From the NCBI GenBank assembly GCA_030268105.1, contig BSDZ01000086.1:4108501-4172500 (forward strand): DNA of 64,000 nt. Direction: 5' to 3'. Positions within the stretch are counted from its first letter, which is position 1. Every line of letters starts with the position of its first letter. This stretch comes from Volvox africanus (lineage: Eukaryota > Chlorophyta > Chlorophyceae > Chlamydomonadales > Volvocaceae). The notes beneath the pieces are model-generated. The model ran no database searches. It was given only the letters and a program-made list of their open reading frames with translations, and had not been told where the DNA came from. Positions 1 through 11,310 of the stretch are shown here, in pieces. The translations under genes were made by a program, and so were the position numbers.

Positions 1-56
1 CAAAATGTAGACTTCGCCGACTAAGGCCTCTGTACATGACCCCAATCCCATGCCAG

Positions 57-2285
57 GGCCTAAGGAGAGTGCACTGGAACTGGCCTGGCATCCGCTGAGA
101 TCCCTGCTGCTCAGCTGCTCCTCCTCTGGCAGGATTTACATTTGGGCAAAGGTGTGGTCGCCTCCTGCCAGTGGGGTCTGGGAAGCGATGGGGACTCGGC
201 CAAGGACGTTTCACGCCAGTAATATTTGATAGCGTACTAAGAAGATTTCAAAACCTCTACACCTAAGCCACAACTTAAAGTGCGTGGAGTCCCGCTTTCG
301 CAGGCTTCCTGCCTCGCAGGCCCTTGGGAACGAGGCCTGGAGGAATGTCAAGGCATTTCTCACCTATACCCTTGTAGGATGCTTAAATACCACGATGTAT
401 ACGAAGGCCATGACCTCCAGCATCTATCGATTCCTCGTGCAAACCCTGCCCAACGACCGGCACGCAGGTTCACGCGGAGAACTGGTCCGCCTTCGCGCCG
501 GATTTCAAGGAGCTCGATGAAAACACCGAGTACGTGGAGCGGGAGGACGAATTCGACTGGAACACGCCGGTGAGGGTTGAGGACTGGAACACGCAGGTGA
601 AATGGTGCCTGGGATTGCGATAAGGGCGGACGGAACAGATTGACTTGACCTGGTCTTATACATCAAGACTCCATGATGCCCTGCTGCCGGCCTAGGAGCC
701 CAAACCCACTAACACTCCTCGGCTTCGCTACTGTCCAAGCCATGTCCTTTCCTCTGGCTTCCATTGTCGAAACCACTGCCCCAGAAACCCACCCATACGG
801 ATACAATGGACTCGGCCCTCTTTCCCAGCTTCGAGGAAGCTGACACCTTATTGATTCAGTAATTCTTCTCTGGGCAGCACATCTGGTGCACCCTCTTTTG
901 GCAATTTGCTGCGGATGTTGTGTGGCTCCAAATGACAGATTGTCCATAACTTAATTGATGATAGATGTTGATATTTGGATTCTGTTGGTTCGGCTGCCAC
1001 CATGGTATGCACATGCTTCCAATACTGTGATATGGGTTACCCTGCATTACTCGCCCGTTGCTGTTGCGCGAATGTTCGCATGTGCACTTTCCCTCTCAGG
1101 GTGCAGGCGGAGAGTTGGGCATCCCGGGATCCAGGGATGGAACTGGCGGCAACGGTGAGGCTGACCCTGCGTCCATGCTTCTGGACGTGGTGGCTCGGGA
1201 GCCGCATCCTGCATTCAGTAGTGACGATGAGGAAAGCAGCGCCCAGGAGCTGCTATATTTACCAGTGGTGAGCCGGATGGGGCTGAAAGTGGAGATATCG
1301 TTCCACCAGCCGAAGATAGTGTGCGTATACGCGGAACAGGTGCTGGGGTTGAGATGGGAAGGAAGAAAGCCTTGGAGGCTTAGGAATCTGACGATGATTA
1401 ATTAGCTGCGACCCCTAACTAAAATGGACGATCGAAGCAAAAAGGTAAATGAGTATCCAGGCTTTTCAGGGTGAAAGGACGGAAACCGGCGGTAAGTTGG
1501 GGATGTGGAGGAAGTCTGGACCCGCCTCTTGCTGGGAACTGGGTTGAGTAAAGGCTCGGCCTGAACGTAATAACCACCCGACCGTGCCCACGGTGCCGGA
1601 CACAGGAATCTTTGCATTTGCTGCTAGCCTCTCGCTGGTAACAGCCGCAAATTGGCATTTGCTCGTTTGGGTACTTTCGTTTATTCAGGTGATAGAGCGG
1701 GAGCCGGAGGCTGGTGGACGGCCGGATGAGGATACCGAAGGGGAGGGAGAGGGGGAGGGAGAGGCAGGACCACAGCGGGGCGACGGTCCCGCGGGTGTCG
1801 AAGGTCCGCAAACACAGCAGCTGCTGATGCAAATGCGCATGCAGATGGGTCGCCTGGCGCAGTTCCCACGGCGTAGCGGCAGCGCAGGTTCAGGCAGGAA
1901 CGGGAACGGTAGGGGCACGGGACATCGAAGAGACGCGGCTGGTGATGGCAGTGGGGGGCCCGGCAGCAGCAGCGTAGTAAAAACCGAGCAGGAGGATTGG
2001 GGGTTGTCGGTACCAGGGTACGCGTACGCGGATCAAGGGGCTGCGGAGGTCTCACGCCAGCAGCATCTGTACCAACAGATGCCAATGCAGCAGCAGCAGC
2101 AGTACCAACAGATGTCAATGCAGCAGCAGCAGTACCAACAGTATTACCAGCAGCAGACCCACCAGCAGCAACCATTGCAACATCTTCAGGTTCCTCGGGG
2201 TTATCAGAAGCAACCGGCGTCTGCGGCAATTATGCAGTTTGCCGGCAGCAAAGAGGAGGAAATGCGGGACACCGGCGGTGGGTAA
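57..2285 (+). CDS. RBBP5/Swd1-like COMPASS subunit (5' end outside window)
   Basis: WD-repeat scaffold of the Set1/MLL histone H3K4 methyltransferase complex; nuclear. Exons read as 57-151, 468-569 (or to 596), 1100-1267 and 1689-2285, all joined in phase 0. Exon 1 encodes the last WD blade ([18 protein letters not shown], then IYIWAK). Exon 2 has the hallmark post-propeller segment [16 protein letters not shown] followed by [12 protein letters not shown], which in RBBP5 contacts ASH2L and the SET domain. Exon 3 has PAFSSDDEE...LLYLP, matching the conserved acidic/LLYLP block. The last exon adds about 198 residues rich in Glu/Gly, then Gln/Met/Tyr ([10 protein letters not shown] repeats), ending in TAA. 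The RBBP5 match is clear in exons 1-3. Assigning the Gln-rich last exon to the same gene rests on the TTTATTCAG acceptor, phase 0, and a join that reads LPVV-IEREPE. The donor of exon 2 is ambiguous. Confidence 0.8.
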
Positions 2286-2869
2286 ACATGCATGCATCTG
2301 GCAGCGGCGATGTGGACTAGACAGGTGCCGATAGGTTTGGAGTTGGGGGTTGGCCCCGCTATATCAGGTCTGAAGTGGGTAGCGAAGCCCTATGTTGAGG
2401 ATCTTGCGAGCGGGCGTTGGGTAAATAGGCAGTAAACTGGCTGCATGGAACTTGTGTGTATACGACCTAATGGACGGGTATAGGTTCATTCACTTCACGC
2501 CTACTGCTTGAGCCAGTGTATCATTGGAAATCTTGCCTAACCCGTATTTGTGACGGGCCTTCACGGCACCCGAAGAGGACGCTGACGATCAAGGAAGGGG
2601 CTGTCTTGGGTGCGAGCGCAAGGTTCGATTAGGAGCGATTCGGATGATGGGTATGGTAGCCGCTTTACACTATCATAGATACAGACCATGTATCAATCGT
2701 TCCTGTATATCGTGAAAAGCGCGTGCTTCAGGTTTTAGATTCGTGTCCTTCCTGACCCATTATTATATGCGCTGCGCCTCAAGACCGCATACTACATGCT
2801 CCCTGCACAGGGTGCGTGTCTAGGTGGCAGCAGTATGATTTGTAACCGGACACGTCCGCCCCAATCAAT
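2286..2869. other. intergenic, 3' flanks of convergent genes
   Basis: This stretch lies between the stop of the RBBP5-like gene (+) and the stop of the small basic protein gene (-). I see no coding signal; open frames are short and lack recognisable sequence. A TTACA (TGTAA on the minus strand) at about 2665-2669 could be a poly(A) signal for the minus-strand gene. Confidence 0.4.
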
Positions 2870-3233
2870 CTATTCCTGCATGCCGTCTTCGCCGCTAGAG
2901 GCTGAACGATGTCCCGCTTTCCTGCGTTTGGTGGGCTTTGCGTCCACCATTTCGTCGAAAGGTCGTCCTTCGGCTGCTGCAGCACGCTCCAAGGCAGCTT
3001 TTCTCTTAGCAAGCTTGCGTTCTCGCTTTGGGTTCCTTGCCTTCAATAACTCCACTTGGTTTTTGTGTTTCTGCAATTCAACAACACTAGCGCAGCTCCA
3101 GTATTGCCCAATAGATTCCGAAGCTAACAGGGCTCACCTCTGACGATGAAGCGAGCTTCTTTTTGGTCCGAATCTTTTCTCGGCGCACTTTAAGTGCCTT
3201 GGACTTGGGCCGATTTATCGTTCCGGGCGGCAT
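2870..3233 (-). CDS. small Lys/Arg-rich protein, two exons, function unknown
   Basis: Exon 1 3233-3138 starts MPPGTINRPKSKALKVRREK and ends ASSSE before a GTGAGC donor. Exon 2 3070-2870 follows GAATTGCAG and starts KHKNQVELLKARN, ending GEDGMQE-TAG. Both junctions are phase 0, giving 98 residues. The protein is strongly basic with Lys/Arg clusters, a stretch that could form one charged helix (ERKLAKRKAALERAAAAEG), and a KPTKRRK nuclear-localisation-like motif, so a nucleolar or RNA-binding role is conceivable. I do not recognise the family. The ATG has no in-frame coding sequence directly upstream, but an additional 5' exon cannot be excluded. It lies downstream of and co-directional with the MSRB gene. 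Confidence 0.5.
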
Positions 3234-3664
3234 AGTATACTTGACACAGGTTAGACAAATTAAAATCTTTGCTTGCAGGTTTCCCTTATGATCAGATGAG
3301 TAAACGGCCACGTTGTGAAAATTGCGATGATGGAGGCAATATGGCGCACTCCGAACCCGTCTTCGGAGCAAGAAGACTAACTTTTGCTTATACGCAATCA
3401 TCCCACACCTGGGTCTCCGAGCCGCCCAAGCCGCAAATCCGAGTGATTAAATATATTACCTTGACCATACTGCCACCATCATCACTCCAAGCGCTCTCGC
3501 AGTTGTGGCACCGTCGCACGTTAAGGCATGAACAAACCTCATCCTTGCCTGCCACTGACTTACAATAGCTCTCCCATAAGCACAAAAGTCACAACCCTTG
3601 ACCGCGCCCTCCCATTAAAAACTCTGCCCTCAAAGTACGGCAAATGCAGGTGACCCTCGTAGCT
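3234..3664 (-). other. MSRB 3' UTR and short intergenic interval
   Basis: This interval separates the stop of MSRB from the start of the small basic protein gene, both on the minus strand. It holds a TGTAA at 3560-3564. A short Cys-containing frame (CSCLNVRRCHNCES, near 3450-3530 on the minus strand) was noticed but has no convincing splice context. Confidence 0.4.
3560..3564 (-). terminator. TGTAA poly(A) signal candidate for MSRB
   Basis: TGTAA on the minus strand lies about 100 nt past the MSRB stop codon. TGTAA is the usual chlorophyte polyadenylation signal. A 5-mer match alone is weak, but the spacing is right. Confidence 0.4.
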
Positions 3665-4868
3665 CTACATGGGTCGGCTCTCCTGCGTCAGCTCCTCTCC
3701 TGCTGGGATGAACTTGAGGGCCGCCGCATTGATGCAGTAACGCTTTCCCGTTGGTGCAGGACCTGCATACGCACGTGTAGGTGATATTTGTCATGATGGT
3801 CCATACAGGACTCAGTGTCTAGCTTAAGCTCCTTACTATTCAGCATACTATTTTATGCAGGTTTGCGGGTCTAACGCATCACAGCCTGCATCGTAATTTG
3901 CACGATGAAGTCTCCAGCTACAATTACAGACTCCCGGGGATGTTAGATGCGTTCCGAAGTGGAGTTGCCTCCACGAATTCCTCCCCCAGGTCCTGCGCGC
4001 CTCACAACTCTTCGATCCTCTCCCTTTTGCCGGGGCGTTCATAACGCCATTGGCACACACCGTCGTCGAACACGTGGCCCAGATGCGCCCCGCTGCGCGC
4101 GTCCAGCACCTCAACCCGGGGCATGTAGGGAATTGAGTAGTCGGGTATTTCGAGGATGTGCTCCGGGTCCAACGGGGCGAAGAAGGACGGCCAACCCTGG
4201 ACAGAAAGATGGGAATATCACCCACCCGAGCAGGGGCATGTAGCAGACAAGCCGAGGCCAAGCGTGGTGACATTGTACCGTAGAACGGTGCAATAATAAA
4301 TGGGTTCCACTGAATGGGCTCAATACCATCCCCAGGACATAATCATTCAGTAACTACCGGACGCCAGCACCGTAGCCCCACGATAACCATCGAACCTACA
4401 CCAGTTTTGTAAGTCAATGTCTCCGTAAGCCCTTTTCTGTTTCCATAGCTCTGAGCCAAAGAGCTCTGATTGCGAAATGTCCCCAATTCTTTCCCGCGCT
4501 GCTCCCTCAGCCCGCCGCTGGCGGTATTTCTTACATCAGCTCCTCCTCAATTTCCGAGTGTACACATCACTTTTATGCTGCAACCTGTCACAAACTGACC
4601 TCAGGTTATTCTCTCACCGTTCCGCTATTGAACTTCGTGTCGCTGGAGAAGAGCGGAAGACCACCCAGAGCGCTCACGTACACGCCCCGTTGCTTGTTAT
4701 CGTGAGAGTACCCATTGACGGTGCTGCCCGTGAAGGCACGTTCAGTGCCGTGCTCCAGTACGACATACTTCTGGAACTGCGTGAGGCCCTCAGCGGCGGT
4801 GCGGCGCTCCTCCTCACTCAGCGGTGTGACGTCATACCCAGAGCGGGAAATCTTGCGGGGTGTATCCG
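3665..4868 (-). CDS. MSRB: peptide-methionine (R)-S-oxide reductase, zinc-less form
   Basis: Reduces methionine-R-sulfoxide in proteins. Three core exons splice in phase: 4868-4618, 4196-4061 and 3762-3665 (TAG). Exon a carries SGYDVTPLSEEE, QKYVVLEHGTERAFTG, GVYVSALGGLPLFSS and TKFNSGT. Exon b starts GWPSF and runs to VEVLDARSGAHLGHVFDD. Exon c has GPAPTGKRYCINAAALKF with the catalytic Cys in RYCIN. Introns are 421 and 298 bp with clean GT/AG sites (GTGAGA, GTGTGT; TCCAG, TGCAG). Both CxxC pairs that hold structural zinc in many MsrBs are absent: S-A-L-G replaces the first and L-D-A-R-S-G the second. A chloroplast location is plausible but not shown. The exon a start (after GTATGCAG) and everything upstream are less certain. 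Confidence 0.85.
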
Positions 4869-5808
4869 CTGCATACGGCACAATCATGTACTTCACCCAG
4901 GACGGGACCCGGAAATTTTTGGCATTTTCGGCAAAAGCCCGCAGATAAGTTGGGCCTGCTCCGGGACCCCCGGAAATGTTTTGCCGAGGCTCTCTCGGGG
5001 CAGGAAACTCGCGCCACCTGAAGGAAAACGTTTTCTTCCGGGTGCACCTGGAGAAATTTTGCTGAAAGCAAGGTCGGGTTCCGGGAATGACGGGCTCCAG
5101 AACCATTACCGTATCGACTTATGTTTGACAGCTTGACACTTAAGGGAAACTTTATTATACTAAAAACAAACGTTTTCGTCTGGAAATTATTTACCATACA
5201 ACACGTATGGTAAATACCGTACTCCGTGTGTCCCGGGATACATTTTTATAGGTTCCGGATGCCCCCAGAGCATTACAACGCCTACCTAGGTACAGTTTCG
5301 GGGCGTCTCCCCGAAAAGAATTCGTAGGGCTCCGAGGAACCCCAATAAATAGCTAACCCCTAAGAACCCTGTACAGACACACGCCATCTGGATCTCTCCA
5401 GGTGCCCTGGGTTCCGAACTGTCTGTGGTGCCTATCAGACTCGCCTCTGGTCCCACGAAATAATACGTCTGTTGTTCCGATTACGTCACTGATATTCTGC
5501 TGCACTATGCTGAGCATTTGCTCATTTGCCCATACAGGATACAAAAAATTGGATTCATTGCCAGGTCGAATGAAATCAGAGCTAGCGGTCGGCAGCAACT
5601 AAGCACCAACGTCATAGTACCAGAGCGGTAGAAGGGAGGGCCACGAAATGCAGCCATGCTTTACCGTATGTCATATAGTTGCGCTCACAGGAGTACATAA
5701 AAGCTGCTTAAGTTTTTCCGCAATGGCTTTAGCTCGCAAAGCCGCGACGACTTGTTCCGTGAACGGGCAACTGGCTACCAAATGATTAACTGACTCAGCT
5801 CAACTTAC
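4869..5808 (-). other. probable intron of MSRB; no other gene seen
   Basis: This stretch lies between the first well-supported MSRB exon and the candidate 5' exon. The minus frame stays open to about 5106, but the residues upstream of the proposed acceptor (rich in Pro/Arg/Phe) look like intron translation. A near-repeat ACGTATGGTAAATA / ACCATACAACACGT occurs around 5190-5215. Nothing else is recognised. Confidence 0.35.
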
Positions 5809-5924
5809 CAGAGCGGGGAGTCCAGCCCTTGGTGTTTCTGCTGGTCTTTGCTCCCATTGCTCCACCTCCTTTGCCAAAGAGGAATCCAAACAGGCTGGTG
5901 GCGTGCAGACGCAGCTGCCGGTGC
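5809..5924 (-). CDS. candidate 5' exon of MSRB (transit-peptide-like)
   Basis: Minus frame reads ...HRQLRLHATSLFGFLFGKGG then GAMGAKTSRNTKGWTPRSG and ends at a strong donor G|GTAAGT. It leaves one base, which fits the phase of the MSRB exon starting at 4868 (GCG codon across the junction). The Arg/Ser/Ala/hydrophobic composition and lack of acidic residues resemble the end of an organelle targeting peptide. An AG at 5926-5925 would be its acceptor, implying yet another exon upstream with the start codon; alternatively ATG 5857 starts it. This is inference from phase and composition only. Confidence 0.35.
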
Positions 5925-6353
5925 CTGCTATGCCCGGCCGGAGCGACACGGACAAGCTACCGGGCAAGGCGCCCGCGCGGACGTGCAGAGCGCGCAAGTG
6001 ATCCTGCAGGGTCGATTTGTCGTGTTGAACATGATTGTCGTGGCTGGGAACCCCCTGAACTGAACTGACTGGGTCCTACACAACCACGTCGACAATCAAG
6101 CCTTCAACGGTTACGTACCTGCTCAGGATCATGTCCGATTTCGCAACAGTTTAAAGTGCTATTATATTTTATTTCTGCTGAAAGAGATATTCGGCAACAG
6201 CAAGGCTTCATTGTACAACAACAACAACAACTGTAAGTTCGGTAGCTCTTGGGAACATGCAGATTGGTTATTGGGGAAAACTGTCTTCAAACACAACATT
6301 GTATTAAATATCCTACAACGCCATAACTATAAATAAGGGTTATAGGAGCCGTT
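5925..6353. other. intergenic, probable divergent promoter region
   Basis: The interval lies between the presumed 5' end of MSRB (-) and the zinc-finger gene (+). It is AT-richer than its neighbours and contains a short CAA run near 6217. No gene is seen. Its position suggests it holds both promoters. Confidence 0.3.
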
Positions 6354-8382
6354 ATGCGGGATACAGGAAGGTCCAACTACAGAAGGCGACGCGAACCCAC
6401 AAAGCCCAATGAAGCAAGGAATCAATTGGAATCTAATCTGCCCGAGTCACAAGGTCCCGGTGGCGCTCATAAACGCCGGGACACGGCGGGCGAGGGCGGA
6501 GTACGTCAGTGCAATTCCTGTGGCTGCAGTGTTCCGTTAAGTGCGTGGGAAGTGCACGTGAATGGTAAGAAAGTAACGGATAATGCAACTCATAAACATT
6601 AAAGTGTCTAGTTGAAACGCACAGCGACACGCCGTCAGCTTGCGACAGCTCGGCGTCAGACCGGCTCGCGTCCCTCCGTTAACCCCCATAGGCATCCGGC
6701 ACCGACGTAACCAGGCCAGCGTCACGCTAATGGGCGAGCCCGGTCATCTGGTCCGCTCCATCTTTGAGCAGGACCCGGCGCATATACCGGATGCCTATCG
6801 CGGCAAGGACCCCATCGCGCGTAGAGCCCAGGAGCTGAGGCAACTCGCAGAGCCATATCCAGGACACGAAAGTGGCATGTTACAACAGGTTCCAAATCCA
6901 GCAGGTTTTCAGGACCTAAATCCCCACAGCAGCCATCAACTGGGCGGACATCGGAATAGCAGTGGCAGTAACAATGGCCCGCGATCTCTCTCGTCTCCGG
7001 ACGCAAAGTTCGCAGAAGCAGCTGGCTCAGATGCTAACCGGCTGCGGATGCAACGCCAGGGGCGGACGAGGGGGGCCACATTTCCAGGCGCCACGAATCA
7101 AGAGCACCAGGTCGCACCGCATCGCCGGCCTCATTCGGAGGCGTTCGCAGAGCTGCAAGCGCGTCGCGAACAGCGTCTGCTGGGTGCCGCGTTCCAATTG
7201 CCACGAGCGCCCTCTGACTCCGATTTATCCCCCGATTCAGACTCGGATTTTGGCTCTGGGCCCGAAGCAAATATTCCCGGCGGGACATTGCGACCTGGAA
7301 TCTGTGCTGAGCCCGGGTCCGGGGGAAGTCAATTACCGGAAGCTGCAGTATGGGTCCCCGGTAGTGGACAGATTGGTGCCTTGGTAGCTGCCGCCCGGCG
7401 GGAGGCGCTGCACCACACGGGCCTTGGGCCCCTATACCAGGCGTCTCTGGGATTACTGGGTGCAGAGGCCTTGCACTACGGGGCTCGGGAGCTGCAGGAG
7501 CGGTTAGGGTGCTACCGACTGAAAGTGGACGCCTGGCAGCGCCGGCAGCAGCATCCGCGGCCGGCGCTGGATTTGGAGGATGACTGCAACAGCAACACTA
7601 GTGGAGATGACAGTTCGAGCGGCGAGGAGGAGGGGAAGAAGGGGCGGCCTTGGATGCGCCCGTACCTTCGCCTAGGCCCGACGGGACTGCTGCTTCTATC
7701 CATTCACCCGTCTGTGGCCACGAGGGAAAGTAGCGGATGTAAGATCGCAACAGGCCCTGGAATGTCAACGACGATCAGAAGCATTCCCTCGAATGCAGTC
7801 CCCGACCCTGTTTGTTCTGGAGCCAAATCCTTCCGTCAGCGCGATGGCGCCACTGGTGCGGGCCATCCCATAGGGAGGTTCGGTAGCAGTTCACAGCAGA
7901 TGCCAAGGTCTAAGGCAGGGAGGCAAGGACGAGGTCGGCACCATCACAATGAACAACGGAGGCTTAAGCAGGGGAAAGAACGGCAACAGAAAGGCCCTGA
8001 CACTGGCGACGGCGACGGTGGCGGCGCAGGGAGCGGTCCACCGTTGCCACAGCCGCCGCAAGCAGCAGCGACAACGGTCCGTGCGGTGGCGGCCGTGGCG
8101 GCCACGGCGCCGCCACCGTCACCATCACCATCACCGCTGCGTCACCTATATCTTGAGGTACCGTTTAAGCCCTATGGGCGTGAGGCCGCTGCCTACGCGA
8201 CGGCTATGGGCGTGCTCTTGGCAGCGCTACGGCGGGCTGAAGGGAGCTGCTTAGAAGCGTTTGGTCTTCGGTTCTCTCGGGAGGAGTATTTGGAGGTGGG
8301 TTGTGCAAGCAAGTACGGTTTGGAGCTGATGTTGGGTGCTCTGCGGAGAGTTGTGAGGCAGCCAGTGGTGTTGGAAGTTTGA
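6354..8382 (+). CDS. C2H2-like zinc finger, low-complexity protein, unknown
   Basis: ATG at 6354; exon 1 6354-6572, intron of only 52 bp (GTAACG...GCACAG), exon 2 6625-8382 (TGA), phase 0. The junction falls inside a U1/matrin-like finger: CNSCGCSVPLSAWEVHVNG on one side and RHAVSLRQLG on the other, giving C-x2-C-x11-H with a second His after the junction. A further segment reads FEQDPAHIPDAYRGKDPIAR. The middle is Arg/Ser/Gly/Pro-rich, with an acidic patch DDSSSGEEEGKKG and a possible helical region (QASLGLLGAEALHYGARELQ). The C-terminus has FSREEYLEVG and LMLGALRRVVRQPVVLEV. Such fingers usually bind RNA. I do not know the family. More introns may hide in the long exon, since parts look like translated low-complexity sequence. 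Confidence 0.45.
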
Positions 8383-8715
8383 ACACCCGAATAGCCAAGC
8401 GTAATGGCCAAACGAACACCGATACGCGGTGCAATAGCTGTGCGATACTGGGAAAATTTCAATAGCGTCGAGTTGTTGGGTATATGTTTGGCTGTACATG
8501 TGGTGGGAACCACGTCATGTCATGACATTAGCTGGATCCCGTGTAGGCCACACTGCACCGTGCCGGGGGGAGTCATGTCACTCCGCGTTTTTGGTTCCCC
8601 TAAATGCACACGCCGTAGGTTTTGGCGCAGGGTGGCCCCGCCCGATTGGGGTCCCTGGAAGGCCTCTGGCAGCTGGTGCCCGCACTGGTACATCTGATAG
8701 AGGTGGGACAAGAGT
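8383..8715 (+). other. no gene seen
   Basis: This stretch lies between the TGA at 8382 and the next open segment. Open frames are short and none has supporting splice or family signal. It could be 3' UTR plus promoter, or an intron if the two plus-strand genes are really one. Confidence 0.3.
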
Positions 8716-9536
8716 TTGGGAGGGAAGGGCTGGGGGGACTTAAATGTGAGGTGGTGCATGGCCGTTCTGAGCGCCATCATGACCTACCTGCTTTTACTGC
8801 TTCCTCAAGACTTGCTAGCAACTTGGTTTCTTACGTCTTGGTGTTCGAAGGCGCGTCCCGGCTTGCTCTCGGAGATGCGGCTGAGCTGTCCACCTGGTCT
8901 GCTAGACCCGCAACAAGTGGAGTGTCTGCAACGGGCGAGTGTGGACCGCCGCATTGGGGACCAGCGGCGTCTGGCGGTTCTGATGGGAACGCACAGCAGA
9001 CTAGGTGAGCGGGGTGGTAGCGTGAGCCCTGGGTGGGAGGACACGACTGTCATGGCACCGGCGCACTCACCTACCATCTCCTTAAAGATATTCTTTCACC
9101 GCCAGCCCTCCTTTTGCGGCATGTACGAGTTCCATGCCCAATGCTTCTCCTACGTCAACCCGTACCCGTACCTCAACCCGGCACCACCTCCTGACCGAGT
9201 CCCTCAGGCTCCAGCAGCCTGCTCCGAAACCTGCCACGTGAAGTCCTGGAGCTGGTTCTGGACGCAGCCCTCCCCCGCCGGCCCTGCAGATTGGTGCTCG
9301 GGATAAGCAAGTGGCTGCCGGCGCAGAGGCAGCGTGGTGGGCGCCCTGGGCAAAGGGACGCTCTCGGGGACGCTCTCGGGGCTGCTGCAGAGGCAGTCCC
9401 CCTGGCAGCCGGTCCGGTTGCATGGGCGCCGCAACAGCAGGGAGAACCAGGTCTAGATCCAGCGGCGGCGGTGGCGCATCAGCAGCCGCTGCCTCGGGAT
9501 GTGCGGGAAGCGATGCGTCACGCAGCGTGGCACTGA
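8716..9536 (+). CDS. partial gene with F-box-like segment
   Basis: Two exons can be argued. One ends at 9004 (donor CTAG|GTGAGC) and carries LLDPQQVECLQRASVDRRIG and RLAVLMGTHSRLG. The next is 9208-9536, after acceptor CCCTCAG, reading SSSLLRNLPREVLELVLDAA then LPRRPCRLVLGISKWLP and an Ala/Gln/Arg-rich tail ending MRHAAWH-TGA. The donor leaves one base and the acceptor supplies two, so the phase matches. The LLRNLPREVLELVLDAAL block resembles the first helix of an F-box (LPxEVLELIL), which would suggest an SCF ubiquitin-ligase adaptor, but it sits near the C-terminus, which is unusual. The 5' limit is unknown; the start given is only where the frame opens. Confidence 0.35.
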
Positions 9537-11310
9537 AGAAGGTTACACTGGGTTTAGAGATGTTGGTAACTTTACATCGTTCATTATTTGTGCGAAAAGC
9601 AGAGCTTTAGTTGGAACCAATACAAAAATGGAAGGAGGTAGCATTGAGGTGGCTGTTGCTTTGCTAAGCGCACGTGGGTTCTTGTGCCCGGATCCGTTGC
9701 TTCTACACAATCACCGAAGCCGTAGGACGTATCTTTAAACGTTTTCGCATGTGCTTACGGGATCTAGGGAAAGACGCAGCTGCGTCCTATTGCGGTGTGA
9801 GTACGGAGAGGAAGCGCAAGTATATACATACTGATATGGGCGCTTTGGGGCGTGGTTAGTCACAGACAGACATTATGTCGGCGTTTCGATGAGAGGTGTA
9901 CGGGGGTTAGGTCAGCTGTGAATGGAACAAGTAGGTGAAGTCAGGACTGACCGCATGCGATTGACCTGGCAGGGTTGCAGATTGCCAGTACGGTGGATAC
10001 CCGTAACGTGTGCAATTGTCTGGAAGAGGAATGGAGTTTCCAACTGCTTAAATTCGGACAGAGGACATCACATCGCATTGATATATACTGAAACCCGAGA
10101 GACACGCAACTGACAGAACGTTTCGATAGAATGTCGAAGCGTATCACCTGGGAATGCAGGTTTTGGATGTACGTGACGAAATATATCTCGGGTGTTCTTA
10201 CACAGCCAAACACAACACAAGATTGACCCCAGCGGCATCATCCGTAGGGTGCCAAGTTGCTAACACCGTTCCAGAGAGAGTGGGGCAGTCCGTTGACCAA
10301 CATCATCAAACAAGTCGCTTCAGCAGTCCCGTCATGCACTCCTACTTAGCCAACATGTATAGTATAAATTCAACTTAACTCCTTGACTGCGCGCTTGCGG
10401 CAACCCAACTAGGCCTTCTGACAACATATGCACACGGAGGCGACCCTGCACGCTGCCACCAGCAGAAACGTTGTTCATAGGAAATGTAAAGCACACACTC
10501 TCAAAAACGTCAACGTAATAAATATATGTATACGGGGATAGTATCCACGAGTAGATTGTAGCTTGCGCATACCACGCCCGTCCCTGCTGCTGGTCCCCAC
10601 ACAGTTGCCACTCCTGCACTTCCAGCAGGCGAGCAATGTCCGTTTGCCCGCTTAGGCAACGAGAGAAGCGATGCATATAGCATATTGCAATTAAGCGGGA
10701 AAGCCCAGATGAGATCAGGACATTTAAAGCTAGGCACAGGCGCCCATTGATTGTGACCTCCCAATCGTAAAACTAGCGTTCAAAGATATATACAACCCCA
10801 TGTTCATAAACCCCTAGGCGTTACCTCGCTCTCGCTGGCGTCGTGAGCCCTGATTCTGTGGCTGCATTGGGCGGATTAGTGAGATCATGCTTCACAGGTG
10901 CTTCAGTTGATGGACAGAGGAAAGAATGTACCGGCCGTGCACTTCGGGGAATCCTCCTGCCTTTTTGCGGAGCAGACACCAGCAGTGTCAGGCTAAGCCA
11001 GGCCTTCGTCATCTTCCCGTAGAAAAGAAACACTGATTGCGACACACTCCTCGCACAACTTCGCTCGCAGCCAACATGAGCAAACAAACACGAGGGCGCA
11101 CACACTTGAGGAATCTTATGACGAAGCGTGCTATGTAGTACGAAGCGTTCGTCTCACACTAACAAAATCATATAGTATGTATTTGTTGGTCGCGGAATAG
11201 CAGTAGTAACGGTGGCTCAATGAAGCTCACCAGTCTGGCCCATACTGGTAACCAAGCCATCTGAAGCCGATCGAACCGCTATCCGCCGTCTTGCAAAAAA
11301 TACTCATCCT
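9537..11310. other. 1.8 kb with no recognisable gene
   Basis: Both strands were scanned. All open frames are under 115 codons, lack recognisable motifs and overlap each other. TATATA-rich patches occur near 10080-10100, 10190 and 10520. It may be UTR, intergenic sequence or degraded repeats. Confidence 0.4.

Noticed and set aside
3388..3585. Possible zinc-ribbon exon (CSCLNVRRCHNCES) on the minus strand
   Set aside because: Only four Cys in a short frame between two better supported genes, with no matching acceptor or continuation.
9082..9423. Minus-strand 113-codon frame rich in Pro/Arg
   Set aside because: It overlaps the better supported plus-strand exon 9208-9536, and its composition is what the complement of that GC-rich exon gives.
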